The notes beneath the pieces were generated by a model. It was given only the letters and a program-made list of their open reading frames with translations. It searched no databases and was not told where the DNA came from. From Bacillus cereus group sp. RP43 (lineage in GTDB: Bacteria; Bacillota; Bacilli; Bacillales; Bacillaceae_G): DNA of 64,000 nt. The DNA is taken from NCBI RefSeq assembly GCF_040459645.1, contig NZ_JARVHQ010000001.1, positions 2,604,001 to 2,668,000 of the forward strand. The letters run 5' to 3'. Shown piece after piece: positions 44,718-53,549 of the stretch (within the stretch, counting starts at the first letter, position 1; each line of letters starts with the position of its first letter). Made by a program: the position numbers and the translations under genes.

Positions 44718-46960
44718 GATGACAACTCCTCTCTTGAAAGTTGTGATAAAGCAATTTGCTTATAAACTTCACAGTTTTCCATAAGCTCTTCATGAGTACC
44801 AGTTCCAACTATTTTTCCTTCGTCAAGTACAATTATCTTATCCGCATTCATGATTGTGCTGATTCTTTGGGCAATAAGTAAAACGGTACTTCCTGTAATC
44901 TCATTGTTTAAAGCTCTGCGCAATGCTGCGTCTGTCTTAAAGTCAAGAGCTGAGAAACTATCATCGAATATGAAGATTTCCGATTTTTTCGTAAGAGCAC
45001 GCGCAATAGAAAGTCTTTGTTTTTGACCACCAGAAACGTTCGTACCACCTTGTGATATTTCTGTACGGAAGCTTTCAGGTTTCGCGTTAATAAATTCTAT
45101 AGCTTGCGCGATTTCTGCTGCTTTTGCGAGTTCTTCTTCAGTTGCTTCTTTCTTACCGTATTTCAAATTACTCTCGATTGTACCTGAGAAGAGAACTCCT
45201 TTTTGCGGTACATAACCAATTTTCTCTCTTAATTCCTTCTGCGATACTTCTCTAACATCTGTGCCATCTATTAATATTTGGCCGCTTGTGACATCGTAAA
45301 AGCGTGGAATTAAGTTGATTAATGTTGATTTACCACTACCTGTACTTCCGATGAAAGCTGTCGTTTCACCAGGTTTTGCAGTAAAGGTGATATTGGAAAG
45401 CACATCTTCTTCTGCACCTGGATATCTAAAGCCGACATTTTTAAATTCAACGTAACCTTTCTTGTCTGCAGCGAATGTCTTCGGCTCTTTTACATCACTA
45501 ATAGTAACGTCAGTATCTAAAACTTCTGCGATACGTTGTGCGGAAACTGAAGCACGTGGAACCATAATAGATACCATTGAAATCATTAAGAAGGCCATGA
45601 TGATTTGCATCGTATATTGCATAAATGCCATCAAATCACCAACTTGCATATGTCCCATATCCACTTGGTGTGATCCAACCCAAATAATAAGTACAGTAAC
45701 GGCATTCATGATAAACATCATCATTGGCATCATAAATGACATTAAACGGCTTACAAATAAATTTGTTTTTGTTAAATCTTGATTTCCTTTTTCAAATTTC
45801 TTTTCTTCATGTTTTTGATTATTAAAAGCACGAATAACGAGCATACCTGTTAAAGATTCACGAGTAATTAAGTTAATTTTATCTACTAACTTTTGGATAC
45901 TCTTAAACTTAGGGATCGCGATGCTAAATAAACCAATGACTAAGCTTAAAATCGCGATTACTGCAACTGCGATAATCCATCCCATTGAAAGGTCTGTAGT
46001 AAGTACTTTAATAATGCCGCCGATACCTAAAATTGGTGCATAGAATACAATGCGCAGCATCATAACCATAAGTGTTTGAACTTGCTGGATATCATTTGTA
46101 CTTCTTGTGATTAGAGATGCAGTGGAAAACTTATCAAACTCCGCATTCGAGAAGTTTGTAACTTTCCGGAATACTTTCTTTCTAAGGTCTCTGCCGAGTC
46201 CAGCAGCTACTTTTGCAGCAAGTAAACTCACGATAACGGTAGCTGCCATACTTACTAAGGATAAAAGCAGCATTTTCCCGCCGGAAATAAGAATAAAATT
46301 AGATTGAAGCTTATCTATATTGATACCGATCTTTTTATACTCATTCTCAATGAATGAAACGGCTGATTGTGTTACCATGCTGCCTGGCATATTCTTAAAC
46401 TTTTCATCTGCCTTTTCTTTCATTGCATTGATTTGATCTTGAGGAAGTTTCGCAATGACTGCAAAAGGATCTGTATTTGGCGGAAGCTTCGCTGGTGTTT
46501 TCGTGTCACCTGTCGTAGCAGGAGGGAAAGCAGATGCGCCGCCTTTTTCAATTCCTTGTGTAATTAACATTGGTTTCCCAAAGATATCGTTAAGTTCGTT
46601 AATTATATTTTTATCTTCTGTATGTAGCTTATAAAGTGGCTCTTTATCAAGCTGCGGATAATCTTTTAAGTCATTTTTCAGTTCGCTTTGAGAGAGGTTG
46701 TTCTTATCTAGAAGCACATAGTTGTCATCAACTTTTTTCTTCTCATTTTCATTCATAAAGAGTGTGAGTTTATCCATTTCACTTTTACGAATAACCTCAG
46801 GTACTGCATTTTCTACACCTTTTTGTTGAATTCCTACATTGACAATGTTAGACATGTAGTCTGGCAGTGATAGATCGCATACTGCCTGTACAGTTAACAG
46901 ACATACAACTGCAATGATGGAAGTAACAAATGGCTTTAAATGTTTGATGATTTTTAACAT
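44714..46960 (-). CDS. Heterodimeric ABC exporter subunit with degenerate NBD (BmrC/LmrC-like)
   Basis: A 748-residue half-transporter, first gene of the pair. Unlike its partner it has a ~200-residue extracellular insert between helices 1 and 2 (residues about 45-225, with a Pro-rich PPATTGDTKTPAKLPPNTDP). Walker A GSTGSGKST and signature VSGGQKQ are intact, but Walker B ends FIFDDS (Asp instead of the catalytic Glu) and the H-loop is LLIAQRIST (Gln instead of His). This is the typical asymmetry of heterodimeric exporters such as BmrCD or LmrCD, giving one hydrolysing and one non-hydrolysing site. Predicted role: multidrug export. Confidence 0.92.
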   Translation of the reverse strand: MLKIIKHLKPFVTSIIAVVCLLTVQAVCDLSLPDYMSNIVNVGIQQKGVENAVPEVIRKSEMDKLTLFMNENEKKKVDDNYVLLDKNNLSQSELKNDLKDYPQLDKEPLYKLHTEDKNIINELNDIFGKPMLITQGIEKGGASAFPPATTGDTKTPAKLPPNTDPFAVIAKLPQDQINAMKEKADEKFKNMPGSMVTQSAVSFIENEYKKIGINIDKLQSNFILISGGKMLLLSLVSMAATVIVSLLAAKVAAGLGRDLRKKVFRKVTNFSNAEFDKFSTASLITRSTNDIQQVQTLMVMMLRIVFYAPILGIGGIIKVLTTDLSMGWIIAVAVIAILSLVIGLFSIAIPKFKSIQKLVDKINLITRESLTGMLVIRAFNNQKHEEKKFEKGNQDLTKTNLFVSRLMSFMMPMMMFIMNAVTVLIIWVGSHQVDMGHMQVGDLMAFMQYTMQIIMAFLMISMVSIMVPRASVSAQRIAEVLDTDVTISDVKEPKTFAADKKGYVEFKNVGFRYPGAEEDVLSNITFTAKPGETTAFIGSTGSGKSTLINLIPRFYDVTSGQILIDGTDVREVSQKELREKIGYVPQKGVLFSGTIESNLKYGKKEATEEELAKAAEIAQAIEFINAKPESFRTEISQGGTNVSGGQKQRLSIARALTKKSEIFIFDDSFSALDFKTDAALRRALNNEITGSTVLLIAQRISTIMNADKIIVLDEGKIVGTGTHEELMENCEVYKQIALSQLSREELSS

Positions 46961-47220
46961 TTAATTCATCTCTCCATTTTCCTTGTCTAATTTTTTTAGT
47001 TTTTACTCCGTTTCTAGCCTTTATTCTTCGTATTCTCAGTAATTCATTCCAGCAGCTCTTTACGTATTTTCGACTACAGATTAATTTTATGACTATATAA
47101 AGATATGATGCAACTTTTAGGGTGTAGATGTTGTTTTATAGGACTTAAATCCCAAAATAGAACACACATGTTTCTTGATAAAACGATGATTTTGTTTCAC
47201 TATATAATCAAGATATCTAA

Positions 47221-47427
47221 CTAATCTTTTCTAGTGAAAAACCAAAAATTCGTAAATTACTTGACTTGATTGATGAATATCGGATTAATATGTTTCCTGT
47301 AGTCTTAGGCAGTGGACTACCTTCATTTAAAGAAATTACGGACAAGATCAATCTTAAACTCATAAAAAACAATACATTTAAAACAAGAGTGGTTGGTCTT
47401 ATCCACCAACCGGAGGAAAATGCTTGA
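47221..47427 (+). pseudogene. 3' remnant of a dihydrofolate reductase/RibD-C family gene
   Basis: An open stretch with no start, beginning after a stop at 47218, reads EKPKIRKLLDLIDEYRINMF then PVVLGSGLPSFKEITDKINL and ends in HQPEENA. This is the C-terminal third of YyaP/YwjB-type DHFR-RibD_C proteins, where the family ends FPVVLGSGxPLF... The rest of the gene is missing. The frame is still clean, so the truncation may be recent. Confidence 0.7.
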
Positions 47428-47485
47428 CTACTCGGCACTTCAACTATCGGGTGCTAATGTTCAACAACGCGTACCGAAAATAATC

Positions 47486-47524
47486 AAACATATTTTATAA
47501 AAAGTGATTCTATAAAATATGTTT
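47486..47524. repeat. 14-bp perfect inverted repeat, terminator-like
   Basis: AAACATATTTTATA / TATAAAATATGTTT (47486-47499 with 47511-47524), 11-base loop, downstream of the DHFR remnant. No T run, so its role as terminator is unsure. Confidence 0.55.
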
Positions 47525-47762
47525 AGAGCCTATTTTGATAACTCTTTTTTTCAAAAACGTTTTTTTATATTCGGTAAATTAGCAGTAATAGACTTACCTT
47601 TGATCAAACATGTTTATAAACCAACATAATGTACAGGAAATCGACTTTTCTCTTGTCGAAATTTACTTAGCATACAGTGGTCATATATTTTCAAGAATAA
47701 CGGAAGAATATATAGAAAATGCTACATAAACGTGAAGTTTGATCAACTTAGGGGGGACAACC

Positions 47763-48254
47763 TTGTTCAATCACATAGTAAAAGCTGTACCCAATTTATT
47801 TACGATTGGAAATTTATTGTGCGGTGTTTTTTCAATTACCATGAATATGAGTGACTATTTGGAAGTAGCCTCCATTTTTATTTTCTTTTCAGCTGTTTTA
47901 GATCTCCTTGATGGAAGAATTGCGAGAAAATTAAAAGTGAACAGTGAGTTTGGTGTACAATTGGATTCCTTAGCTGATATTGTTAGTTTCGGAGTTGCGC
48001 CTGCACTTCTATTTCATTCGATAGCAACACCATCTATTTTAACTTCTTTGGCATTTATCCTTTTCCCAACGATGGGTGCTTTAAGATTAGCTAAATTTAG
48101 TGTAAAACCAACCATTGGATATTTTAAGGGATTACCTATTCCAGCTGCTGGATTACCATTGGCCTGTATGGGATTGTTTTCATATAGCAATGCATGGATT
48201 ACATTGATCCTCGCTCTCTTAATGGTAAGTCCAATTAGGTTTAAAAAACTTTAA
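47763..48254 (+). CDS. pssA: CDP-diacylglycerol--serine O-phosphatidyltransferase (PssA-like)
   Basis: A ~163-residue membrane enzyme that makes phosphatidylserine from CDP-diacylglycerol and serine. The CDP-alcohol phosphatidyltransferase motif is complete: DG..AR........G...D...D in DLLDGRIARKLKVNSEFGVQ then LDSLAD. Opening AVPNLFTIGNLLCGV is typical of PssA. Five to six helices. Start TTG 47763 with GGGGGG six bases upstream is preferred over 47739. Bacillus pssA usually lies beside psd; no decarboxylase gene is adjacent here, so this may be an accessory copy. Confidence 0.85.
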   Translation: MFNHIVKAVPNLFTIGNLLCGVFSITMNMSDYLEVASIFIFFSAVLDLLDGRIARKLKVNSEFGVQLDSLADIVSFGVAPALLFHSIATPSILTSLAFILFPTMGALRLAKFSVKPTIGYFKGLPIPAAGLPLACMGLFSYSNAWITLILALLMVSPIRFKKL

Positions 48255-48431
48255 TTGGGATCCCACCTATCGCTTTAATTTCATTTGTGAAACGGTTCGC
48301 TAACATCCATCAAGTTGAGGGGGATTGATGTTATTCATCATTTTACGGATTCAGCGATGGGACAGACTTTAAAGAGCTTACCTATTTAATCATAATAGAT
48401 TGTGAAATTGAATAGCCTCCAGTTTTTGAGA

Positions 48432-48615
48432 CTATTGTTTATATTTCTGATATGTATTTTCACCTCTATATTGAACGAATCCATTTTTCTTCTCTAATAC
48501 CTCAAACGATAAAAATGCACTTCGTTGCTATAAAAGGCAAAATTTTTTCGTTTTGTGGGTTATCTATTTTCTTAACTTGATAGCGATGTGGTGGTACCTG
48601 TTTAAAAGAACTCCT
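48432..48615 (-). pseudogene. Frameshifted remnant of a small unknown gene
   Basis: Two overlapping minus-strand frames read as one ~65-residue protein: first FKQVPPHRYQVKKIDNPQNE and KILPFIATK, then after a frame change SAFLSFEVLEKKNGFVQYRG and ENTYQKYKQ with a stop at 48432. A GGGAGG-like site lies near 48617-48622. A single base change joining the frames near 48525 would restore it. I do not recognise the protein. Confidence 0.4.
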
Positions 48616-48651
48616 ACCTCCCAAAATACTTAGTTACGCCCAAATAACATG

Positions 48652-48687
48652 ACAAAAAGATTAGGAAATCACTCCTAATCTTTTTGT
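48652..48687. terminator. Strong terminator downstream of the amino-acid oxidase gene
   Basis: Perfect 15-bp stem ACAAAAAGATTAGGA / TCCTAATCTTTTTGT (48652-48666 with 48673-48687), 6-base loop. Confidence 0.9.
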
Positions 48688-48693
48688 TTATTA

Positions 48694-49809
48694 CTATTCC
48701 ATTGCCCCAGCAACATCATAATCATTTAAATCTAATTCAATCGGTTGCCCTAACGCAAGTTTCGCAAGTTCTGATCCTAGGTATGGACCTGCTGTTAATC
48801 CTGAAGCACCTAATCCGTTTGCAATGAGTATGCCTTCAAAATTAGGTAGTGGCCCAATAACAGGTAAGAACCCTGGTGTAAACGGTCTAAAGCCAACTCT
48901 TGTTTCAACCATTGTACCATCTTCTAAACCAGGCGCTACTGTTAACGCTTTATGGAATACTTCATGTAAACCACCTGCAGTTACACGGTGATCGAAACCA
49001 GTATCATTCTCATGCGTTGCACCAATTACGACATGGCCATTGTCAAATGTCAAAATATATTGATCGTTCGGCGGCATAACAACTGGCATATTTTCTGTTG
49101 CTGTATTTTCCATTTGTAAATGAACAATTTGTCCTTTTTGGAACGTAACTAAGAAATTAATTCCTAATGGGTTCAAGATTTCGTTCGCCCATGCGCCTGC
49201 AGTTACCATTACCTTTTCCGCTACAATTGTTTCGTCATTTACTTTAACTCCCGTAATATGATTCCCTTCACGGACTAATACTGCATCACCTTTTATGAAA
49301 GTTGCACCATGCTTTTTCGCAGCGCTTATTAATGCGTTGCGTAATAATCTTCCATTTACTCGTGCAGCGCCACTAATATGAACAGAACTATATTCTTCCG
49401 ATAATGCTGGGAATAATTTTTTCGTTTCTTCAGCTGATAAGCGAGTGATTTCACCAATCTCTGGTGCATCTTCACGGCGTTTATACGCTCGCTCTTCCAT
49501 TTGATCCAGTTTTTTCTCATCAGTATGTAAACTAATTGCGCCTACACGGTTATAACCTGTATCCGTTTCACCGTCTTCTTCTAATTGCTGAATTAACGAA
49601 GAATAGTAACGCGCACCGCCTTTAACGATTTTATACCATGCTTTATTACGACGTTGCGACAGCCACGGACAGACAATACCTGCTGCTGCGTCAGTTGCTT
49701 GACCTAAATCTTGACGATCTACAATAGTAACCTTCGCACCAGACTTAGCAAGATGATAGGCAGTAGATGCCCCTAAAATTCCAGATCCAACTACAATATA
49801 CGATTTCAT
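48694..49809 (-). CDS. FAD-dependent D-amino-acid/glycine oxidase-like dehydrogenase (DadA family)
   Basis: A 371-residue DAO-family flavoprotein. The N-terminal FAD motif is IVVGSGILGASTAYHLAKSG, followed by the acidic VTIVDRQD that binds adenosine ribose. The C-terminal GFRPFTPGFLPVIGPLPNFEGI and ANGLGASGLTAGPYLG are the conserved end of glycine oxidase/DadA proteins. It likely oxidises a D-amino acid or glycine to the keto acid. ATG 49809 has AAAAGG eight bases upstream; the GTG at 49818 overlaps that site. Adjacent genes do not form an evident catabolic pathway. Confidence 0.87.
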   Translation of the reverse strand: MKSYIVVGSGILGASTAYHLAKSGAKVTIVDRQDLGQATDAAAGIVCPWLSQRRNKAWYKIVKGGARYYSSLIQQLEEDGETDTGYNRVGAISLHTDEKKLDQMEERAYKRREDAPEIGEITRLSAEETKKLFPALSEEYSSVHISGAARVNGRLLRNALISAAKKHGATFIKGDAVLVREGNHITGVKVNDETIVAEKVMVTAGAWANEILNPLGINFLVTFQKGQIVHLQMENTATENMPVVMPPNDQYILTFDNGHVVIGATHENDTGFDHRVTAGGLHEVFHKALTVAPGLEDGTMVETRVGFRPFTPGFLPVIGPLPNFEGILIANGLGASGLTAGPYLGSELAKLALGQPIELDLNDYDVAGAME

Positions 49810-49935
49810 TTCAAACACCTTTTCTCTTTTGCTAATTATTTAAATATAAGAACATACTTTAGTATACTGAAAGGAATCCTCTTTTCAATGTACTCTTTGC
49901 AATTAATTGTTGCATCATTGTGACGTTCCTAATTA

Positions 49936-50589
49936 TTATTTTTTCTTCTTACGGAATAATTCAATTGTTTTATAGCCTTGTGAAAGGATTTCAATCATTT
50001 TCTCAAGACGTTTATTGCGTGTTTTTTCTTGTTTCACAGAAAATAAATTACGTGCCCAATCTTTTTGATAACCAGGAGTTAAACTTTGATAAAACTTAAG
50101 TTCAACTGGATGATTAGCCAATAATGCTTCGACATCTTGAATACGATCTGCATAATCAGCAACACATTGACTCATAGCAGGCGTTTTCGTCGCTTTTTTC
50201 TTTTCGCGCTTTAAGCCTACAACAGTAAAGACGTCATCCATACTTACCATTCTTGCAAATTTAATATCGCTCTGTCCTACATACCCATCTTCACCAACGC
50301 TTAATGCAGGAAACATTTCATCACGGTGAATAAACGTACTGTAACGAGAATTACCTTTTTTCGGATATGCGAAGAATATATAGCCTTTTTCAATTAGTAA
50401 TTCTTCATTACTAATAATAAAATTCGTTTGTTTCACCATTTCATCAAGTGTTTCTACAAAAATAAAAATAGCATCGTGATCTTTGGAAAATGCAGTTTCT
50501 TTCCCTGTAAAAATGTCATAATCACTAGGTTCATTAATTACGACCATATTTGTATACTTATTAAGTTTCAATTTATCAATAATTGACAT
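49936..50589 (-). CDS. YdeI/OmpD-associated family protein
   Basis: A 217-residue protein with the YdeI C-terminal module: FYQSLTPGYQKDWARNLFSVKQEKTRNKRLEKMI, rich in basic and aromatic residues, matching the family's YxxLxPGYQK...R...AKxxETRxxR pattern. The N-terminal part (EPSDYDIFTGKETAFSKDHDAI) and middle (AYPKKGNSRYSTFIHRDEMFPAL) belong to a longer DUF-type form. YdeI relates to resistance to antimicrobial peptides in B. subtilis and Salmonella by genetics in some strains; a function here is not established. AAAGGAA precedes the ATG. Confidence 0.75.
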   Translation of the reverse strand: MSIIDKLKLNKYTNMVVINEPSDYDIFTGKETAFSKDHDAIFIFVETLDEMVKQTNFIISNEELLIEKGYIFFAYPKKGNSRYSTFIHRDEMFPALSVGEDGYVGQSDIKFARMVSMDDVFTVVGLKREKKKATKTPAMSQCVADYADRIQDVEALLANHPVELKFYQSLTPGYQKDWARNLFSVKQEKTRNKRLEKMIEILSQGYKTIELFRKKKK

Positions 50590-50732
50590 AAAAATCTTCC
50601 TTTACATTCAAAATTCATTTTATATACTTCTTTATACTGTTCTAGTGTATTATATCTATTAAGAAAATTAAACTTGAAATCGTATCATTCTGTTTCAATA
50701 GACCATAATTTTTTACTATAAGGAGTGGTTTT

Positions 50733-50915
50733 ATGCCGTATGTAATCCGAGATGAAAGGCTAGTTTTGCACGGAGATAATGGAAAAGAGCCAGTTTTTCA
50801 TACATATGAAGAAGCTGAGGAAACGTTAAAAACATTAACTATACCGCAGTTTCCGAAACATATTAGACGAAAACCATTTAAACCAAAAATAATAAAAATA
50901 GCCGATTCTGAGTAA
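50733..50915 (+). CDS. Small basic hypothetical protein, 60 residues
   Basis: MPYVIRDERLVLHGDNGKEP opens the protein; the middle is EEAEETLKTLTIPQFPKHIR and the end RKPFKPKIIKIADSE. It is basic with a Pro-rich Lys stretch in the second half, no membrane helix or Cys. AAGGAG-type site is directly before the ATG region. The last codons lie in the terminator at 50894-50930. I do not recognise the family; its strand is divergent from the YdeI gene. Confidence 0.65.
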   Translation: MPYVIRDERLVLHGDNGKEPVFHTYEEAEETLKTLTIPQFPKHIRRKPFKPKIIKIADSE

Positions 50916-50930
50916 GAACCGGCTATTTTT
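50894..50930. terminator. Bidirectional terminator overlapping a small gene
   Basis: AAAAATAGCCGaTTCT pairs with AGAAcCGGCTATTTTT around a 5-base loop (50894-50909 with 50915-50930), one mismatch; A and T runs on both sides. Confidence 0.85.
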
Positions 50931-50934
50931 ATAT

Positions 50935-51702
50935 TCACAACTCAATAGCAAATAAAGTATATAAAAGCTCTCTATATTGCTCTTCTGTAACCTCACGCTT
51001 AGTTTTTGCTCCATAAATAATTTCAGTTACACTATTATTCGTTAAAGAGACATGGCCAGAGTCCGTCAATTTCACTGCAATTGGTCCCTTATTAAAGATA
51101 GATTTCTCATCTTCTATCACTCTTCTTTGAACGTCGTTTACTACTATCTCATCAATAATATGTTTATAAAAAGCATGACAAACTTTCCATTCACCATCAG
51201 CATCTATTCTTTCTAGAACATAGTTTCCTTTACTCGTATCTTTTTGTCTTACTCGATACGAACCATTTTTAGAAGAAACAAGTTCGCCAGTAAACGGTAC
51301 TGGCACAAGAGGTACTAATGAAGCAATACCTACATCAATTAAGTACCTTACGTTTTCGTAATTTAAAATAATTGTTATATGCCCATCTTCAAGTGCCCAA
51401 GCGTTTATATCATTTTTATATACGGTACCTAGTGCGAGTTGTACATCATAACCACTATCTTTTAAAAAATAGTAAAAAAGAGTATTTAATTCATAACAAA
51501 GCCCACCGCGGGATCTAGTTAAAATTTTTTCTTGTAAGTTTTCCATAGAAATTGTATTCGCATTACTTGTTATTACATCTAAATTCTCAAACGGGATTGT
51601 GTGGGCAAATGCAAAGAGTATTGTACTTAATTCTTCAAATTTTATTTCAGTACGTTTTTCAAGGTTTAATCTTGTAAAAAGTTGATCTTGTAACTTTGTC
51701 AT
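50935..51702 (-). CDS. Arylamine N-acetyltransferase (NAT)
   Basis: A 255-residue NAT. The Cys-His-Asp triad is visible: Cys69 in SRGGLCYELNTLF, His108 in EDGHITIIL, Asp123 in YLIDVGIAS, as in Salmonella NAT (C69, H107, D122). These enzymes acetylate arylamines and hydrazines with acetyl-CoA, contributing to drug resistance such as against isoniazid-like compounds. ATG 51702 with AAGGGG eight bases upstream is preferred over 51711. The genomic partner is unknown. Confidence 0.92.
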   Translation of the reverse strand: MTKLQDQLFTRLNLEKRTEIKFEELSTILFAFAHTIPFENLDVITSNANTISMENLQEKILTRSRGGLCYELNTLFYYFLKDSGYDVQLALGTVYKNDINAWALEDGHITIILNYENVRYLIDVGIASLVPLVPVPFTGELVSSKNGSYRVRQKDTSKGNYVLERIDADGEWKVCHAFYKHIIDEIVVNDVQRRVIEDEKSIFNKGPIAVKLTDSGHVSLTNNSVTEIIYGAKTKREVTEEQYRELLYTLFAIEL

Positions 51703-51846
51703 ATTCAGCACCCCTTAATAAGTTATAAGTTAAAACAATATATGCTGATTGTAAATTTGAAGGGATATTGTAACAATGTACATTTGCAGTTACTGTACCG
51801 GTACAAAATTTAAATTTGAAAAACATTTTTATATAAAAATACAAAT

Positions 51847-51872
51847 AAGAGGCACCATCACGGATGCCTCTT
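51847..51872 (-). terminator. Terminator after the DUF4180 gene
   Basis: AAGAGGCA / TGCCTCTT (51847-51854 with 51865-51872), 10-base loop; T-rich on the minus strand past the stem. Confidence 0.85.
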
Positions 51873-51892
51873 TCGAAATACATTTTATATCT

Positions 51893-52261
51893 TTATTTCA
51901 ATGAGCTTAACTTTTCAATTGCCTGTTGCTCAGTTGCTATGAAAAAAATATCCTTACCTTTATTACATTCATAAATGAAATCTTTTAAGCTTTTACTAGC
52001 ATACATAGAAAAATCCCCGACGATAGCAATTTTCACGCTGTAATTAATAAACTTTTGAAGAATATCACCGGCAAGACGTGTTTTTAAGTCAAAGAAACTT
52101 TCACTTATTAATGATTTATTGATAACAATCCACTTTGAATCCGCTTCATATTGAACTGTTGCCATGAAATCTAATGCAGATTGAACGTCGGATATTAATA
52201 CTGTATCGTTTCTGACGACCGCAATATTTATTCCGTCAATTACTACTTTCTTTATTTCCAT
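51893..52261 (-). CDS. DUF4180 family protein
   Basis: A 122-residue protein matching DUF4180: IAVVRNDTVLISDVQSALDFMATVQYEAD then WIVINKSLISESFFDLKTRLAG and SVKIAIVGDFSMYASKSLKDFIYECNKGKDIFFI. The fold resembles a STAS/SpoIIAA-like alpha/beta sandwich. Function unknown. AGAGGAGTGAGA precedes the ATG. It stands alone with its terminator. Confidence 0.85.
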   Translation of the reverse strand: MEIKKVVIDGINIAVVRNDTVLISDVQSALDFMATVQYEADSKWIVINKSLISESFFDLKTRLAGDILQKFINYSVKIAIVGDFSMYASKSLKDFIYECNKGKDIFFIATEQQAIEKLSSLK

Positions 52262-52423
52262 AGTCTCACTCCTCTATAATTAATAAAGTATATATTAAAC
52301 ATACTGTGTAGATCTTCATTAACACACATAAATGATTTGCCCCTGGCTCAATATCATCGTAAGTAAATATTTTTTTAAAACTTCTAATACGGTCAATGAA
52401 ATTATGGGTAATCTATCTTTTTA

Positions 52424-53113
52424 CTATTTTTGAAAATTTATCTCTCCACAATAACTTAATAAGTTATCAAAAGAAGTAATCTCGGCATATGGTTTTATGT
52501 CGGTATTATTCTTAATCATATTAGGATTGAACCATATGCCCTTTATATTTGCATTTTGACAACCAGCAATATCCTTTTCTAAGTCATCTCCAACAAATAG
52601 TACATCTTCTGATTGTACATTTAGCTTATTTAATGCTAATTCGAATATACGTTTATCTGGTTTACTAAGTCCCACTTCTTCAGAGATAATGATAGTATCA
52701 AAGTAACCGTTTAAATTTGTGTTAATTATTTTAGCCGTTTGCCTTTGAGTTGAGCCATTTGTAATAATACCAACCTTAATATGCATCTTGATACTATTTA
52801 AGAAATTGATAGTATTTTGATTTATAGAAAAACATTTAGGGAAATTATTATTCCAAAAATCTTGAATGTAATTGCATTGCAATCTATACTTCGGCGGGAA
52901 TTCATCAAACAATGATTCCAAAACTATCGTTTTATTACTTATGCCGTATTCCCTTTTATCGTATTCTTTGAATTTCTGTAACATATTGTTTTTGACTGTA
53001 TCACTAACATCCTCATAACACTTTTCTAAAACAAATAAAAACAATTTATCTACTGCCTTATCCCTATCAAGTAACGTATCATCTAAATCAAACAGTATCG
53101 CTTTATAACTCAT
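52424..53113 (-). CDS. HAD-superfamily hydrolase (YjjG/YfnB-like)
   Basis: A 229-residue haloacid-dehalogenase phosphatase. Motif I is LFDLDDTLLDRD, motif II ITNGSTQRQ, motif III the Lys in EEVGLSKPDKRIFE, and motif IV VGDDLEKDIAGC. A helical cap lies between motif I and II. It is a phosphatase of small phosphometabolites such as nucleotides (YjjG-like, inferred). The AAAGG site is about 15 bases before the ATG, weak. A DinB fragment lies upstream on the same strand. Confidence 0.88.
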   Translation of the reverse strand: MSYKAILFDLDDTLLDRDKAVDKLFLFVLEKCYEDVSDTVKNNMLQKFKEYDKREYGISNKTIVLESLFDEFPPKYRLQCNYIQDFWNNNFPKCFSINQNTINFLNSIKMHIKVGIITNGSTQRQTAKIINTNLNGYFDTIIISEEVGLSKPDKRIFELALNKLNVQSEDVLFVGDDLEKDIAGCQNANIKGIWFNPNMIKNNTDIKPYAEITSFDNLLSYCGEINFQK

Positions 53114-53182
53114 CAAATAATTTCACAACCTTTCTCACATGATTTAAATAATCCCTAGTTCGCACCTTAGGCCTTTACTAAA

Positions 53183-53254
53183 TTAGCAAAAAAACTCCAA
53201 AGTTTGTGGCGTACGCTCTAGAATTTCGCTAGCTTCTTTTATATTTAAATTCAT
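53183..53254 (-). pseudogene. 5' remnant of a DinB-family gene
   Basis: A 23-codon ORF, MNLNIKEASEILERTPQTLE FF C stop, with two GGGAG-like sites upstream. The ILERTPQTLEFF piece is the usual N-terminus of DinB-superfamily proteins of Bacillus, whose real length is about 160 residues. The coding region stops right after this helix, so it is a truncated relic of such a gene. Confidence 0.55.
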
Positions 53255-53403
53255 CTCCCTTTCTCCCTTCTAGTAAAGTATCGAAAGTATATTTTCAAAC
53301 AGTTTAAAAAACTACATGCAATTTACATTATTATACATTAATTTTTCGTAAATATTAATCGTTCAGCTTTTTATATGATAAGTTTTTTCAAACACACAAA
53401 TAT

Positions 53404-53450
53404 TTCTCCATAAAAAAGGAATATGGGTAATAATACTTTTTTATGGAGAA
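53404..53450. repeat. 15-bp perfect inverted repeat with 17-base loop
   Basis: TTCTCCATAAAAAAG (53404-53418) pairs with CTTTTTTATGGAGAA (53436-53450). It lies between the DinB remnant and the response regulator gene. There is no T run after either arm, so it is unlikely to be a normal terminator. Confidence 0.6.
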
Positions 53451-53549
53451 TACACAATCTTGAAAATGGAGCTAATACGTTAATCGTCCCACTGTTTCTC
53501 CACATAAACTCCAGATAGTAAGGCTATAATGACTACCAGAGGTGATATT

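Noticed and set aside
43000..46567. Several plus-strand ORFs over the ABC exporter genes
   Set aside because: They are antisense shadows of highly conserved ATPase sequence.
47217..47438. Minus-strand ORF of 73 codons
   Set aside because: It is a shadow of the plus-strand DHFR remnant, which reads as recognisable protein; the minus frame does not.
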